Origin: Balaenoptera acutorostrata
Lineage: Eukaryota > Chordata > Mammalia > Artiodactyla > Balaenopteridae
Reading direction: 5' to 3'
Assembly: GCF_949987535.1 (NCBI RefSeq)
Contig: NC_080080.1
Coordinates: 56,890,668-56,954,667 of the forward strand
DNA: 64,000 bases
Part shown: positions 48,421-60,522 of the stretch, piece after piece
Numbering within the stretch: position 1 is the stretch's first letter
Layout of the letters: every line of letters begins with the position of its first letter
The notes under the pieces: generated by a model
What the model was told of the DNA's origin: nothing
The model's database searches: none
What the model saw: only the letters and a program-made list of their open reading frames with translations
Program-made: the position numbers and the translations under genes

Positions 48421-48789
48421 ATGCCTTAGTAATACTAGAAAGTATGAGAAACCTCACAAGTTTAGAGCCTACCACTTCCGTAATATTTCTGGAGTTCAGT
48501 GATCTAGAGCAAGTCAAGATATCCCCTACAAGATTAAATACAAATCTCTGCACTCTGCACTATTTACCATTGGGAGGTAGGGGAGGCGGGGGAAGAGGCA
48601 CTATGCTTGGCACTGTTTTTGAATTTTAAATGAAACTTATACATATTGAGTGTGCTACTTAGACATACCTACAAAACCATCCATAAGGTTGCCAGTTTTG
48701 AGTGGGGTCAGAGCAAAATAAGGCTCTGCAGGAAGTCCAGATTACAGAGTAAATGGCTTAGCCACTCAAGCTTTATAATGCAGCAGATT

Positions 48790-49115
48790 CAATGATACTT
48801 GATGTGTCTGTGGCAAAAAAACATGCCGCATGGAGTTTCTGGAAAGCACCAATAGGAGATCACAGTGCAGAAATCAAGAATTTTAGAATAAATCTATGTC
48901 TTCTTCTGCAGATAATTATTATTATTATTATTTTGAGAAACAGCTTCTGGGGCTCTTTGCTTGCTGCTGGACCCTGGTAGAGACTGAAAGTCTAACCATG
49001 GGACATCAGTTGACCATTCAGGCTGAGCTTACCACTATATACTGGGGGTTATATGACCTATCTAGCCATAAGATTTGTCACTTAAAAAAGCAAGGTACCA
49101 TCGATGTTGTATAAG
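48790..49115 (+). pseudogene. ERV-L RNase H remnant with an in-frame TAT expansion
   Basis: Two overlapping frames (48792-48980 and 48896-49114) carry DVSVAKKHAAWSFWKAPIGD, then SSADNYYYYYFEKQLLG and TLVETESLTMGHQLT, typical of the connection/RNase H region. The five tyrosines arise from an (ATT)n microsatellite at 48913-48932 expanded within the codons. Confidence 0.75.
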
Positions 49116-49689
49116 ACCTACTTAAATGTCTAAAAGGAATGAGTAATTTGCATGGTGACACAGATTGATTTGAAATCAACTTCTTTTACGTTGTCTCTTC
49201 TACCTCAATCCACATCTATGATCTTCACGAGAATTTTTAACTGAGGAAGAAAAAAATTGAGGCTAATTTACAAAGGACTATGAACGATATGCTGTTGCCG
49301 TCAGAGTAAACAGCTCAAGTTCTACTACTCCACTCAGGGGTAACCCTGGAAAAGAGTAGAGAAAGAAATCACTCCTGGTGGACTGAACTTTAGGCAGTGT
49401 ATTTGGTTGTCCATTTTGACCTGAAAGAAATGACCAGAAATATAAATACACAGTAATTCTTTAGCAACTGCTAAGCGTTTGGCTGGAAGCATATGGAATT
49501 GGAGGGAACAGGAACGAAAGACTATAGACACGAAAGTTTGTGAAAGAAGTATGTATATGGATCTGTTATCATGCAGGTAGTCATGTGAAGACAGTCATGT
49601 TCCATGTGCACACCATCCAAAGTGTAGCCACTGTTGAAGAGGCTCATAACAACCAGGTAGTCAAATGATGTGCTCTGTGGATATTGGTC

Positions 49690-50420
49690 ATTTTTTTCCC
49701 CCACAAAACCCAGTACTTTCTAAGTGGGTCTGAAAACAAAATGACCATGAAGGCATGGATGGAGGTGGTGGATGGGCTCAATGTCATGGACATATACACT
49801 CTAACCAAATCTGACCAGGCAAATGCTCCTTCTGAGTGCCTACTTTCCCAAGTTCAGAGACCAACTCTAAACTCCTGATATTTCACCATTTCCCAGGGCA
49901 TTAGCCAACCACCTGGTGATAGATTGATTACATTGAATCTAATTCATAATAAAAGGGGCAAAAACCCATCCTGCCTGGAAGGAACACATACTCTGCATAT
50001 GGAATTACTTGCCATGACAGTAATTCTTCTGCCAGCACAACTATCCACAAACTCAGAGATTAATTCCTTATCCATCATCATGGCATTCTGCACAACATTT
50101 CTTTCTGATAAAGGAACTGATTTCATAGAAAATATCATGCAGAAAAGGCTCAAGCCCATGGAAAAAATTAATTTTACTATATAATCCAGCATCCAGATGC
50201 TGGTCATCTAATTGGAAGGTGTAAAGGTTTACTAAAAACTCAGACAAGGCACTAGTTGGATGGCTAATAAAGTTTTCTTAGAGGATGCTGTATACCCCTT
50301 GAATTATAAATTCTATTATGGTGTTGTCTCCCCTAGATCCAGAAAACATGGGTCCTGCAATCAAAGAGTGACCATTGAAATGGCTCCTCCCACTGTGTTA
50401 CTGAATAAGTTACTCCCATA
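49690..50420 (+). pseudogene. ERV-L integrase remnant
   Basis: Frames at 49684-49878 and 49924-50184 show MEVVDGLNVMDIYTLTKSDQ and FLSDKGTDFIENIMQKR; the latter resembles the second aspartate region of the retroviral DDE core. Stops lie between and after them, and no zinc-binding N-terminus was found. Confidence 0.6.
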
Positions 50421-50439
50421 GCTTCTGCTTTCTTTCCTA

Positions 50440-50935
50440 AAAACTTTAAGTTCTGATGGCTTGGAGGACTTCATCCCCAAGGGAGGGATGCTTCTACCTG
50501 TAGCACAACAATGGTTAAGTAAATTGTAAGATTAATCTGCCACTTGACCATTTGAGGATTTTGATGCCACTGAAACAACAGGCAGCAAAAGGAGTTATCC
50601 TACAAGCTGTGATGAGTGATCCCAATTACTAAGGAGAAATTGGGTAAATGCTACACAATGGTGGGAAAAGAGAACTATGTTTAGAACCCAGGGAATTCTC
50701 TGAGATTCCTTTTAGTACTTAAAAGAAAACTAAGAAGACTACAGCAATCCAAAAAATCAGGACTACTGAACAATCAGATCCTTTGGGAACAAGTGTTCTT
50801 TAACAGGTAAAACCCCAACCAATTGAGGTTTTCATTGAAAGTAAGGTAGTATAGAATGGTAGTAGAAGAAGGTAGTCATAGGTCAGTTACAGACTTGTGA
50901 CCAATTATAGGACTGAGATATATAGTAGCTTTATT
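50440..50935 (+). pseudogene. ERV-L dUTPase remnant
   Basis: Downstream of integrase, a frame with stops contains GGMLLPVAQQW, then SDPNY and GEIG followed by MLHNGGKR (about 50,610-50,670), a pattern expected of the dUTPase core of ERV-L pol. Several stops and frame changes make it non-functional. Recognition is by motif order, so domain edges are approximate. Confidence 0.55.
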
Positions 50936-51259
50936 TTCTCTTTGCTTGTCTATGTATGTGTTTATATATGTTAATCATTTTCTTCTTTTATCTCCTTCTA
51001 CTTTTATCTCCTTCTACTTATTATTAATCTATATACAAATTATCACAGGCTAACCTTGCAATTTAGTTTTTAGGTAACATAATATTCAATTGGATTGTGA
51101 TGGAATTTGAAGAGTAATTTAATATAGGTAATAATGGATTAAATGTGTCTTGAGACTCTTTTCACATTTTGGGGAACAGTTGACATTTTTACTTTTACTA
51201 ATTATAGCTCTCTCTGGTTAAGTGGAAACATAGAGTTGTTTTGTTATTAAAATCAGAGG
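50936..51259. other. Unclassified AT-rich flank
   Basis: Contains a CTCCTTCTACTTTTAT direct repeat near 50,993-51,025. No gene or LTR was recognised before the L1 5' end. Confidence 0.45.
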
Positions 51260-51689
51260 AGGTGTTGGAGGAACCAAGATGGCAGAATAGGAGGACATGA
51301 AATTTGTTGCTCCTCACAAATACATCAAGAATACATCTACAAATGGAACAATTCTCTCAGAGCACCTGCCAAACATTAGCAGAAGACTTTGGACACCTAA
51401 AAGGACAAGAAAAATCCCCTCACAGCTGGATAGGACAAAAGAAAGAAAAAAAGAAAAGAGGAATCAGAAAAGGGACAGGCAACCCTGCCAGGAAGCCAAA
51501 TGTGAGAGGAGGTCCCTGCACTCAGAAAAACTCCCTAATGGTGGAGAAGTCAGCTGGGACAGAAAGAGACCTTCAGGGGATCAAAGGAGAATGCAGTAGA
51601 CGGTCTGTGGAAGGCAGGACAAAGTAAGAACTGCATGCATAGTCTGTGCCAGAGCTCAGCACATCCCAGCCTGAGTCGTGAGTCTCTTG

Positions 51690-52470
51690 TTGAGGAGAGA
51701 GGCTGGATGCTGGAAAGTGGGGTTTGGAGTGCAGATCCAGAGTGGGAGACGGCTGTTGGCTGTGAAAATACAGCCTGAAGGGACGGGAGTGAGGAGCTCC
51801 ACAACCAGGAAAATTTGCGGCAAACCTCGGAACACCATAGAAGCAAAGCTTCATTGTTGAGTGGCACACGAGGGGCAAGGCCACCATTACAACACTTTTC
51901 CCCACCTGCAGGCTTCTTCAACCCCTGCAGGCACTGGGAGGGGCACCCATCTGAGCAGGCTTGCCCAGCCTCAAGCCAAGGCCTCCTCCGCCCACGTAGG
52001 CTCCAAGGTCCTAAGCATCACCCATCCCAAAGCTTTGTGAATCAGCCCTGGGCACTCCTGCCTGAGACAGGAATCCATCAGTGCTGGTGGGGGCTGAGTG
52101 CTAAAGTGCAGGGTTAAGAGATCAGATCCAGGGACAAGACTACTGCTGGCTGTGCAGATACAACAGAGGGGACAGGAGTGAGGGGTTCCACAGCCAGGAA
52201 TGCCCCTAGAAGAAACATGGTTTGCCTAGGAAATGAGCACCATTGTTGAGTGATGCACAAGGGGTGGTGTTGCCACTGTGCTCACATGCCAGCCCTTGGC
52301 CCCTGTCTCCGTGGGCACTAGGAGGGTCTCCCACCAGAGTGAGCATGCCGAGTGGGCATGCCCCAGTCTTTTGCAACTTCCTGTTGGTCCCCACCACAAC
52401 AGGCAATTTGCGCACATCCCAGTTGTGGCTGCCATACCCCTCCCTGGCCTGAGGGAGTAAGAGTACCCCA
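51690..52470 (+). repeat. Two approximately 390-bp tandem units in the L1 5' UTR
   Basis: Matching blocks recur at a constant offset: cagatccag at 51732 and 52123 (391 bp), and cattgttgag at 51852 and 52241 (389 bp). Between them gggacgggagtgaggagctc and gggacaggagtgaggggttc also align. The units are diverged but collinear. Confidence 0.7.
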
Positions 52471-52892
52471 ATCAGCCTCTGCTTTCACTCCATTTTGCCT
52501 GAGCTGGGAACAGACCCCTGAGAGTGACACATATGCAGAGGTGGGGCCAAAAACAAAGTCGAGCCCCAGGGGCGGTGCGACTAAGGAAGAGGAACAGAAA
52601 TATCTCAATGCAGCTGCCCAAGCCTCGATTAAATCCTCGTGATCAGCTCGGTAAATTGTGCATCTGTGGAAAATCTGAATAGACAACGAGTGTTCCCACA
52701 GCCCATCTAGCCTTAGCAGCCATGCACTTTGGGGGCAGGTACCCATAGGAGTTGGGCCAGGTCAGAGCCTGAACTGGCCCCTCAGTGCACATAGCAGATC
52801 CAGAGAACTACCTAGAGGTATTGGAGGGCCCCTATACAGAAGCCAGGGTTGGCTGTGGCAAAGACACTGACGGAGGAGACCTCAGGAAAATA

Positions 52893-53450
52893 TTCTTATT
52901 ACTATTATTCTTTTTTTGTTTGTTTTGTTTTGTTCAGTTGGGTTGTTGTTTTTATTTTTTTATTTCTATTTTTTATTTTTTTTTTTAATTTTAAATATAT
53001 ATTTATTTTTATTTTTACTTTACATTTTGTTGTTTTGTGTTTTTTTCTTGTTTTGTTGTTTTCCATTTGATTTATTTTTTTCATTGTTTTTATCTGTTTA
53101 ATTTATGTTTTATTTGATTGTTTTTGATTGTTTGTTTTCTGTTTTTGTTTTATTTTTCATTTTTTGTTTTTGTTAGTTTAGTCCTTACTCTCATTTTTGA
53201 ATTCTTTTGTTTGTTTGTTTTCTTTGTTTGGTCGTTTCTTTTCTGTCTGCTTCTTTGTTTCTGTTAGTTTGGTTTTGTTCTTATCATTTGTCTTGGATTT
53301 GGTGTGTCTGTTTTGTTTCCTTGTTCTTTCTTTTTTTTTTTTTGGATATGTGTTGTGTTGTTGTTGCCATTTGTTTTTGTTTTGCTATTTGCCTTGGGTT
53401 TTGTATGTTTGTTTTCTTTTCCTTTTTTCTTTTCCTTTCTTTCTTTTTTC
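52893..53450 (+). repeat. T/G-rich low-complexity tract in the L1 5' UTR
   Basis: About 560 bp consist mostly of TTTTG, TTTGT and TTTTA units with almost no A-rich counterpart on the same strand. The frames of up to 171 codons through it are Phe/Val/Leu/Cys-rich low-complexity translations, not genes. The other L1 has a comparable tract at 60,090-60,545. Confidence 0.8.
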
Positions 53451-53935
53451 TCCGGCTTTGCAGCGTGGCTTACGGGCTCTTGGTTCCCCAGACAGGGGTA
53501 AGCCCTGGGACTCCAGGGTGGGAGCACCAAGTGCAGGAAGCGGGACTACCTGAGAATTCCTGGGCCCAGGGTGTATTAATCGGCATGTGCACACCCAGAG
53601 GTATCCATCTGGACACCAAGACTGCCTGCAGGCTACAGTGCTGGAGACCTCACACCAAACAGCCATCAAGACAGGAACACAGACCCACCCATCAGCAGAC
53701 AGGCTGCCCAAAGTCATACTAAGCTCACAGACATCCCAAAACACACCACCAGATGTGGCCCTACCGATCAGAGGGATAAAACTCAGCCACACCCACCAGA
53801 GTGCTCCTCTCACAAGGAATCCTACATAAACACTTGGACCAACCACACCCACCAGGGGGCAGACAATAGAAGCAAGAGAAACTAGTACCCTTCAGCCTGC
53901 AGAAAGGAGGCCATAAACACAGTAGATTAGACAAA

Positions 53936-55200
53936 ATGAGACATCAGAAATACGTTGCAGACAAAGGAGCAAGGTGAAATCTCACAAGACCAAATAAATA
54001 AAGATTAGAAAGGGAGCTTCCCTGGTGGCAGTGGTTAAGAATCCGCCTGCCAATGCAGGGGACGTGGGTTCGAGCCCTGATCCGGGAAGATCCAACATGA
54101 CGCGGAGCAACTAAACCCGTGTGCCACAACTACTGAGCCAGCGCTCTAGAGCCTGTGAGCCACAACTACTGAGCCCGAGTGCCACAACTACTGAAGCCCG
54201 TGCGTCTAGAGCCTGTGCTCCACAAAAAGAGAAACCACCGAAATGAGAAGCCCACGCACCACAACGAAGAATAGCCCCAACTCAAAGCAACTAGAGAAAA
54301 CCCATGCACAGGAATGAAGACCTAACACAGCCAAAAATAAAAAATATATAAAATAAATAAATTTATTAAAAAAAACGAGTAAATAGACAATCGACATGGA
54401 AAAGAATTCAGAGTAACAATTGTAAAGATGATCCAAGAACTAAGAAATAGAAAGGAGACACAGATTGAGAAGGGAACAAGAAATGTTTAACAATGACCTA
54501 GAAGAACTAAAGAACAAACAAACAGTAATGAACAACACAATAAATGAAATTAAACTTTCTCTAGAAGGAATCAATAGCAGAATAACTGAGGCAGAAGAAC
54601 AAATAAGTGAGCTGGAAGATAAGAACTGTCACAGAGTAGAATAAAGAAAAAAGAATGAAAAGAAATGAGGACTATCTCAGAAACTTCTGGGACATTAAAT
54701 GAACCAATATTCGAATAATAGGGGTCCCAGAAGAAGAAGAGAAAGGGAAAGGGCCTGAGAAAATATTTGAAAAGATTATAGTCGAGAACTTCCCTAACAT
54801 GAGAAAGGAAATACTCAATCAAATCCAGGAAGTGCAGAGAGTCCCATACAGGATAAACCCAAGGAGAAACACGCTGAGACACATATTAATCAAACTAACA
54901 AATATTAAATACAAGGAAAAAATATTAAAAGCAGCAAGGGAAAAGCAACAAATAACATAAAAGGGAAGCCCTTTAAGGTTATCAGCTGATTTTTCAGCAG
55001 AAATTCTGCAGTCCAGAAGGGAGTGGCAGGACATATTTAAAGCAATGAAAGGGAAAATCCTACAACCAAGATTACTCTACTCTGCAAGGATCTCATTCAG
55101 ATTTGATAGACAAATCAAAATCTTTACAGAAAAGCAAAAGTTAAAAGAATTCAGCACCACCAAAGCAGCTCTACAACAAATGGTAAAGGAACTTTTCTAG
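53936..55200 (+). pseudogene. L1 ORF1 interrupted by a CHR SINE
   Basis: The start ATG at 53936 gives MRHQKYVADKGAR and then a stop. A SINE occupies 54011-54375, after which the coding region resumes with the equivalent of EFRVTIVKMIQ. The C-terminal RNA-binding part includes SAEILQSRREWQDIFKAM-type sequence near 55,000-55,060 and ends LKELF before the stop at 55198-55200. Further stops lie near 54,640 and 54,958. Confidence 0.85.
54011..54375 (+). mobile_element. CHR-type SINE inserted in L1 ORF1
   Basis: It begins gggagcttccctggtggcag with the tRNA-derived head, then gtgggttcgagccctgatcc (B-box-like), the unit tgccacaactactgagcc repeated three times, and acacagccaaaaataaaaaa leading into an A/T-rich tail ending at 54375. 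The repeated middle unit makes it longer than the copy at 4734. A target duplication is not clear. Its position shows it is younger than its host L1. Confidence 0.93.
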
Positions 55201-55258
55201 GCAGGAAACACAAGAGAAGAAAAGGACCTACAAGAACAAACCCAAAACAATTAAGAAA

Positions 55259-58200
55259 ATGGTAATAGGAACACACATATTGAAAATTACCTTAAATGTA
55301 AATGGTAAATGCTCCAAACAAAAGACACAGACTGCCTGAATGGATTAAAAAAAACAGGACCCATATATATGCTGTCTACAAGAGACCCACTTCAGACCTA
55401 GGGACACATACAGACTGAAAGTGAGGGAATGGAAAAAGAGATTCCATGGAAACAGAAATCAAAAGAAAGCTAGAGTAACAATACCCATATCAGACAAAAT
55501 AGACTTTAAAATAAAGACTATTACAAGAGACAAGGAAGGACACTACAAAATGATCAAGGGATCAATCCAAGAATAATATATAAAATTTTTAAATATGTAT
55601 GCACCTTACATAGGAGCACATCAATACACAAGGCAAATGCTAACAGCCATAAAAGGGGAAATCACCATTAACACAATAATAGTGTGGGAATTTACACCCC
55701 ACTTACACCAATGGACAGATCATCCAGACAGAAATTAATAAGGAAACACAAGCCTTAAATGGCACAGTAGACCAGATAGACTTAACTGATATATATAGGA
55801 CATTCCATCCGAAAACAGCAGAATAAACTTTCTTCTCAAGTGCACACGGAACATTCTCTAGGTTAGAACATATCTTGGATCACAAATCAAGCCTCGGTAA
55901 ATTTAAGAAAATAGAAATTGTATCAAGCATCTTTACCAAACACAACACTGTGAGATTAGAAATCAATTACAGGAAAAACAAAAACTGTAAAAAACAAACA
56001 CATGGAGGTAAACAATATTCTACTAAATAACCAAGAGAACACTGAAGAAATCAAAGAGGAAATCAAAAAATACCTAGAAACAAATGACTATGAAAACACA
56101 ATGACCTAAAACCTATAGGATGAAGCAAAAGCAGTTCTAAGAGGGAAGTTAATAGCAATACAATCTTACCTTAATAAATGAGAAAAACCTCAAATAAACA
56201 AACTAACCTTACACCTAAGGCAACTAGAGAAAGAAGAACAAACAAAACCCAAAGTTAGTAGAAGGAAATAAATCATAAAGATCAGAGCAGAAATGAATGA
56301 AATAGAAACAAAAAAACAATAGCAAAGGTCAATAAAACTAACAGCTGGTTCTTTGAGAAGATAAACAAAATTGATAAACCTTTAGCCAGACTCACCAAGA
56401 AAAAAAAGGAGATGACTCAAATCAATGAAGTTAGAATTGAAAAAGGAGAAGTTACAATGGTCACCACAGAAAATGAAAAGATAATAGGAGAACACTACAA
56501 GAAATTACATGCCAATAACATGGACAACCTGGAAGAAATGGACAAATCCTTCAAAAAGTACAACCCTCCAAGACTGACACAGGAAGAAGTAGAAAATACG
56601 AACAGACAAATCACAAGTAATGAAATTGAGACTGTGAGTAAAAGTCTTCCAACAAACAAAAGGCCAGGGCCAGATGGCTTCACAGGCGAATTCTATCAAA
56701 CATTTAGAGAAGAGCTAACACCTATCCTTCTCAAACTCTTCCATAAAATTTCAGAGGGAAGAACACTTCCAAACTCATTCTACTAGGCCACCCTCACCCT
56801 CATACCAAAACCAGACTAATTGCAAACTGAATCCAACAACATATTAAAAGCATCATACACCATGATCAGGTGGGATTTAACCCAGAGATACAAGGATTCT
56901 TCAATATACACAAATCAATCAATGTGATACACCATATTAACAAACTGAAGAATAAAAAAAAAAATGATCATTTCAATAAATGCAGAAAAAACTTTTGACA
57001 AAATTCAACACCCATTTATGATAAAAACTCTCCAGAAAGTGGGCAGAGAGTGAACATTCCTCAACACAATAAAAGCCATATATGACAAACCCATAGCAAA
57101 TATTATTCTCAATGGTGAAAAATTTGAAACTTTTCCTCTAAGATCAGGAGCAAGACAAGGTTGTCCACCCTTGCCATTATTATTCAACATAACTTTGGAA
57201 GTTCTAATCATGGTAATCAGAGAATTAAAGGAAATAAAAGGACTCCAATTTGGAAAAGAAGAAGTAAAACTGTCACTGTTTGCAGATGACATGATACTAT
57301 ACATAGAAAATCCTAAAGATGCTACCAGAAAACTTCAAGAGCTAATCAATGATTTTGGTAAAGTAGCAGGATACATTAATACACAGAAAACACTTGCATT
57401 CCTATACACTAACAATGAAAGGTCAGAAAGAGAAATTAAGGAAATACTGTCATTTACCATTGCATCTAAAAGAATAAAATACCTAGGAATAAATCTACCT
57501 AAGGAGGCAAAAACTTGTATGCAGAAAACTATAAGACGCTGGTGAAAGAAATCAAAGAAGACACAAACAGATGGAGAGATAGACCATGTTCTTTGATTGG
57601 AAGAATCAATATTATGAAAATGACTATACTTCCCAAAGCAATCTACAGATTCAATGCAGTCCCTATCAAATTACCAATGACATTTTTCACAGAATTAGAA
57701 AAAAAGTTGACAGTTTGTATGGAAACACAAGAGACTCCCAATAGCAAAAGCAATTTTCAGAAAGAAAAACGAAGCTAGAAGAATCAGTCTCCCTGACTTC
57801 GGACTATACTACAAAGCTACAGTAATCTAGACAGTATAGTACTGGCACAAAAACAAAAAAATAGAACAATGGAACAGGATAGGAAACCCAGAAATAAATC
57901 CATGCCCCTACGGTCACCTAATCTATGACAAAGGAGGCAAGAATTAACAATGGAGAAAAGACAGCCTCTTCATTAAGTGGTGCTGGGAAAACTGGACAGC
58001 CACATGTAAAAGAATGGAATTAGAACACTCCCTAACACCATACACAAAAATAAACTCAAAATGGGATAAAGACCTAAATGTAAGGTCAGACACTATAAAA
58101 CTCTTAGAAAAAAACAGGCAGAACACACTTTGACATAAATCGCAGCAAGATCTTTTTAGACCCACCTCCTAGAATAATGAGAATAAAAACAAAAATATAC

Positions 58201-58868
58201 AATTAGGACCTAATTAAACTTAAAAGCTTTTGCACAGCAAAGAAAACCACAAACAAGATGAAAAGACAACCCTCTAAATGGGAGAAAATATTTGCAAATG
58301 AAGCAACTGACAAAGGATTAATCTCCAAATTATACAAACAGCTCAAGAAGCTCAATATCAAAAAACCAAACAACCTGATCAAAAAATGGGCAGAAGAGCT
58401 AAGTAGACATTTCTCCAAAGACATGCAGATAGCCAAGCAGCATATGAAAAGAAGCTCACCATCACTAATTATTAGAGAAATGCAAATCAAGACTATAATG
58501 AAGTGTCACACCGGTCAGTATGGCCATGATCACAAAGTCTACAAACAATAAATGTTGTAGAGAGTGTGGATGAAAGTGAAACCTCTTTCCCCTGTTGGTG
58601 GGAATGTAAACTGATACAGCCACTATGGAGAACTGTATGGAGATTCCTTAAAAAACTAAAAATAGAATTACCATAGACCCAGCTATCCAACTCCTCATAA
58701 ATATCCAGAGGAAATCATTATTCAAAAAGACACATGCACCCCAATGTTCATTGCAGCAGTGTTTACAATAGCCAGGACATGGAGGCAAACTGAATGTCCT
58801 TCAACAGAGGAATAGATAAAGAAGATGTGGTACATATATACAATGGAATATTACTCAGCCATAAAAAG
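55259..58868 (+). pseudogene. L1 ORF2, frameshifted and cut at the C-terminus
   Basis: The ATG at 55259 gives MVIGTHILKITLNVNGKCSK. The endonuclease part (to about 55,960) has many frame changes. The frame at 56412-56786 covers [20 protein letters not shown] and [19 protein letters not shown]. The RT palm is partly shifted, but [19 protein letters not shown] (57171-57545) keeps the FADD box at 57279-57290. The Cys-rich C-terminal region near 58,590 is altered. No continuous protein remains. Confidence 0.9.
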
Positions 58869-60204
58869 GAGCTGGGGGTTGCCTTTATGATGGTGGAGAA
58901 GTGAGACATGGAGATCACCTTCCTCCCCACGAATACATCAAAACTACATCTACATGTGGAAGAACTCCTACAGAACATCTACTGAACGCTGGCAGAACAC
59001 CTCAGACTTCCCAAAAGACAAGAAACTCCCCATGATCCTGGGTAGGGTCAAAGAAAAAAGGAAAAACAGAGACAAAAGAATAGGGATGAGACCTGCACCT
59101 CGGGGAGGGAGCTGTGAAGGAGGCAATGTTTCCACACAGTAGAAACGCTCTTTACTGGTGGAGATGGGGGAAGGCAGTGTGGAAGCTTCAGAGCCACAGA
59201 GGAGAGCACACAGCAACTGGGGTGCAGAGGGCAAAGTGGAGAGATTCCTGCATGGAGAGTCAGTGCCGACCAGAACTCACCAGCCTGAGAGGCTTGTCTG
59301 CTCACCTGCCAGGGAGGGTGGGGGCTAGAAGCTAAGGCTCTGGCTTCGGAGGTCAGATCCCAGGTAGAGGACTGGAGTTGGCTGCATGAACACAGCCTGA
59401 AATGGGCTAGTGCTCCAGAGCTAGCCAAGAGGGAGTCTGGGGAAAAGTCTGGACCTGCCTAAGAGGCAAGAGAACATTGTTCTGGGGGGTGCAAGGAGAG
59501 GGGATTCAGAGCACCACCTAAACGAGCTGCAGAGAGGGGAGTGAGCTGCGGCTATCAGCGCAGACCCCAGAAACGGGCATGAAATGCTAAGGTTGCTTTT
59601 ACAGCCACCAAGAAGCCTGTTTGAAAGCACAGATCACTATCCACATCTCCCCTCCTTGGAGCCAGTGCAGCCCACCACTGCCAGGGTCCCGTAATCCAGG
59701 GACAACTTCCCTGGGAGAACACATGGTGCACCTCAGGCTGTTGCAACATCACACTGGCCTTTGCCACTGCAGACTGGCCCTGCATTCCATACCCCACCCT
59801 CACCCCGGTCTGAGTGAGCCAGAGCCCCCTAATCAGCCCCTCCTTTAACCCTGCCTTCTCTGGGTGGGGAACAAATGTCCTCAGGTGACCTACACACAGA
59901 GGCAGGGCCAAATCCAAAGCTGAACCCCCGAAGCTGTGTGAACAAAGAAGAGAAAGGGAAATCTCTCCCAGTAATCACAAGAGCAGCAGATTAGATCTCC
60001 ACAATCAACTTGATGTACCTCTATCTGTGGAATAGACAATGAATCATCCCAAAATTGAGGTGGTGGACTTTGGGAGCAATGAAGACTTGGGGGTTGCTTT
60101 CTGCATCTAATTTGTTTCTGGTTCTAAGTTTATCTTAGTTTAGAATTTACAGCTTATTATCACTGGTAGATTTGTTTATTGATTTCGTTGCTCTCTTCCT
60201 TTTT

Positions 60205-60236
<32 letters not shown>

Positions 60237-60489
60237 CTTTTTCCCTTTTTGTGAGTGTGTATGTGTATGCTTTCTGTGATTATGTCTATATAGCTTTGTT
60301 TTTGCCATTTGTCATAGGGTTCTGACTGTCCATTTTTTTCGTTTTATTTTTTACTATAGTTTTTAGGGCTTTTATCATTGATGGATTTGTTTTTTGGTTT
60401 TGTTGCTCTCCTCTTTCTTTCTCTTTTTTTTACTACTTTTTATTTTTTAATATTTTTTCTATTTTAGTAACTTATTTTCTTTCTTTCTT

Positions 60490-60522
<33 letters not shown>

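Larger units (their letters stand above)
47880..50935 (+). mobile_element. ERV-L (class III endogenous retrovirus) pol region, heavily decayed
   Basis: Reverse transcriptase, RNase H, integrase and dUTPase remnants occur in that order on the plus strand over about 3 kb. dUTPase after integrase is the recognised hallmark of ERV-L. Stops and frameshifts are present in every domain and no frame exceeds 87 codons. Gag is not recognisable, and no env is expected for this class. No flanking LTRs were identified within the window, so the ends are uncertain. It is a fossil with no coding capacity. Confidence 0.8.
51260..53935 (+). promoter_or_regulatory. L1 5' UTR with tandem-like units and a T-rich tract
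   Basis: This 2.7-kb 5' UTR should have carried the element's promoter. It is GC-richer than the surrounding DNA up to 52,880, then contains a 560-bp T/G tract and returns to an ORF1-proximal block with ccaccagatgtggccctacc. Several unsupported frames (60-171 codons) occur on both strands. Confidence 0.75.
51260..58868 (+). mobile_element. Nearly full-length L1, missing its 3' end in this window
   Basis: It starts ggtgttggaggaaccaagat, a 5' end of the 'accaagatggc' type, with 5' UTR to 53935, ORF1 53936-55200 (interrupted by a CHR SINE) and ORF2 from 55259. At 58868, in the codons for YYSAIK, the sequence switches to the 5' UTR of another L1 on the same strand. About 50 codons of ORF2 plus the 3' UTR are absent here. 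They may continue beyond the window after the second L1. Confidence 0.9.

Noticed and set aside
51297..51627. Two overlapping 100-107-codon frames at the L1 5' end
   Set aside because: They are in the L1 5' UTR, not shared as frames with the second L1, and have low-complexity Lys/Arg composition.
53197..53722. Frames of 118 and 171 codons with membrane-like Phe/Val/Cys stretches
   Set aside because: They translate the T/G-rich tract of the L1 5' UTR; apparent membrane segments are a composition artefact.
52318..53852. Antisense frames of 142 and 155 codons, possible ORF0-like genes
   Set aside because: ORF0 is known from primate L1s; the frames here do not recur in the second L1 and appear to result from GC-rich or T-rich composition.
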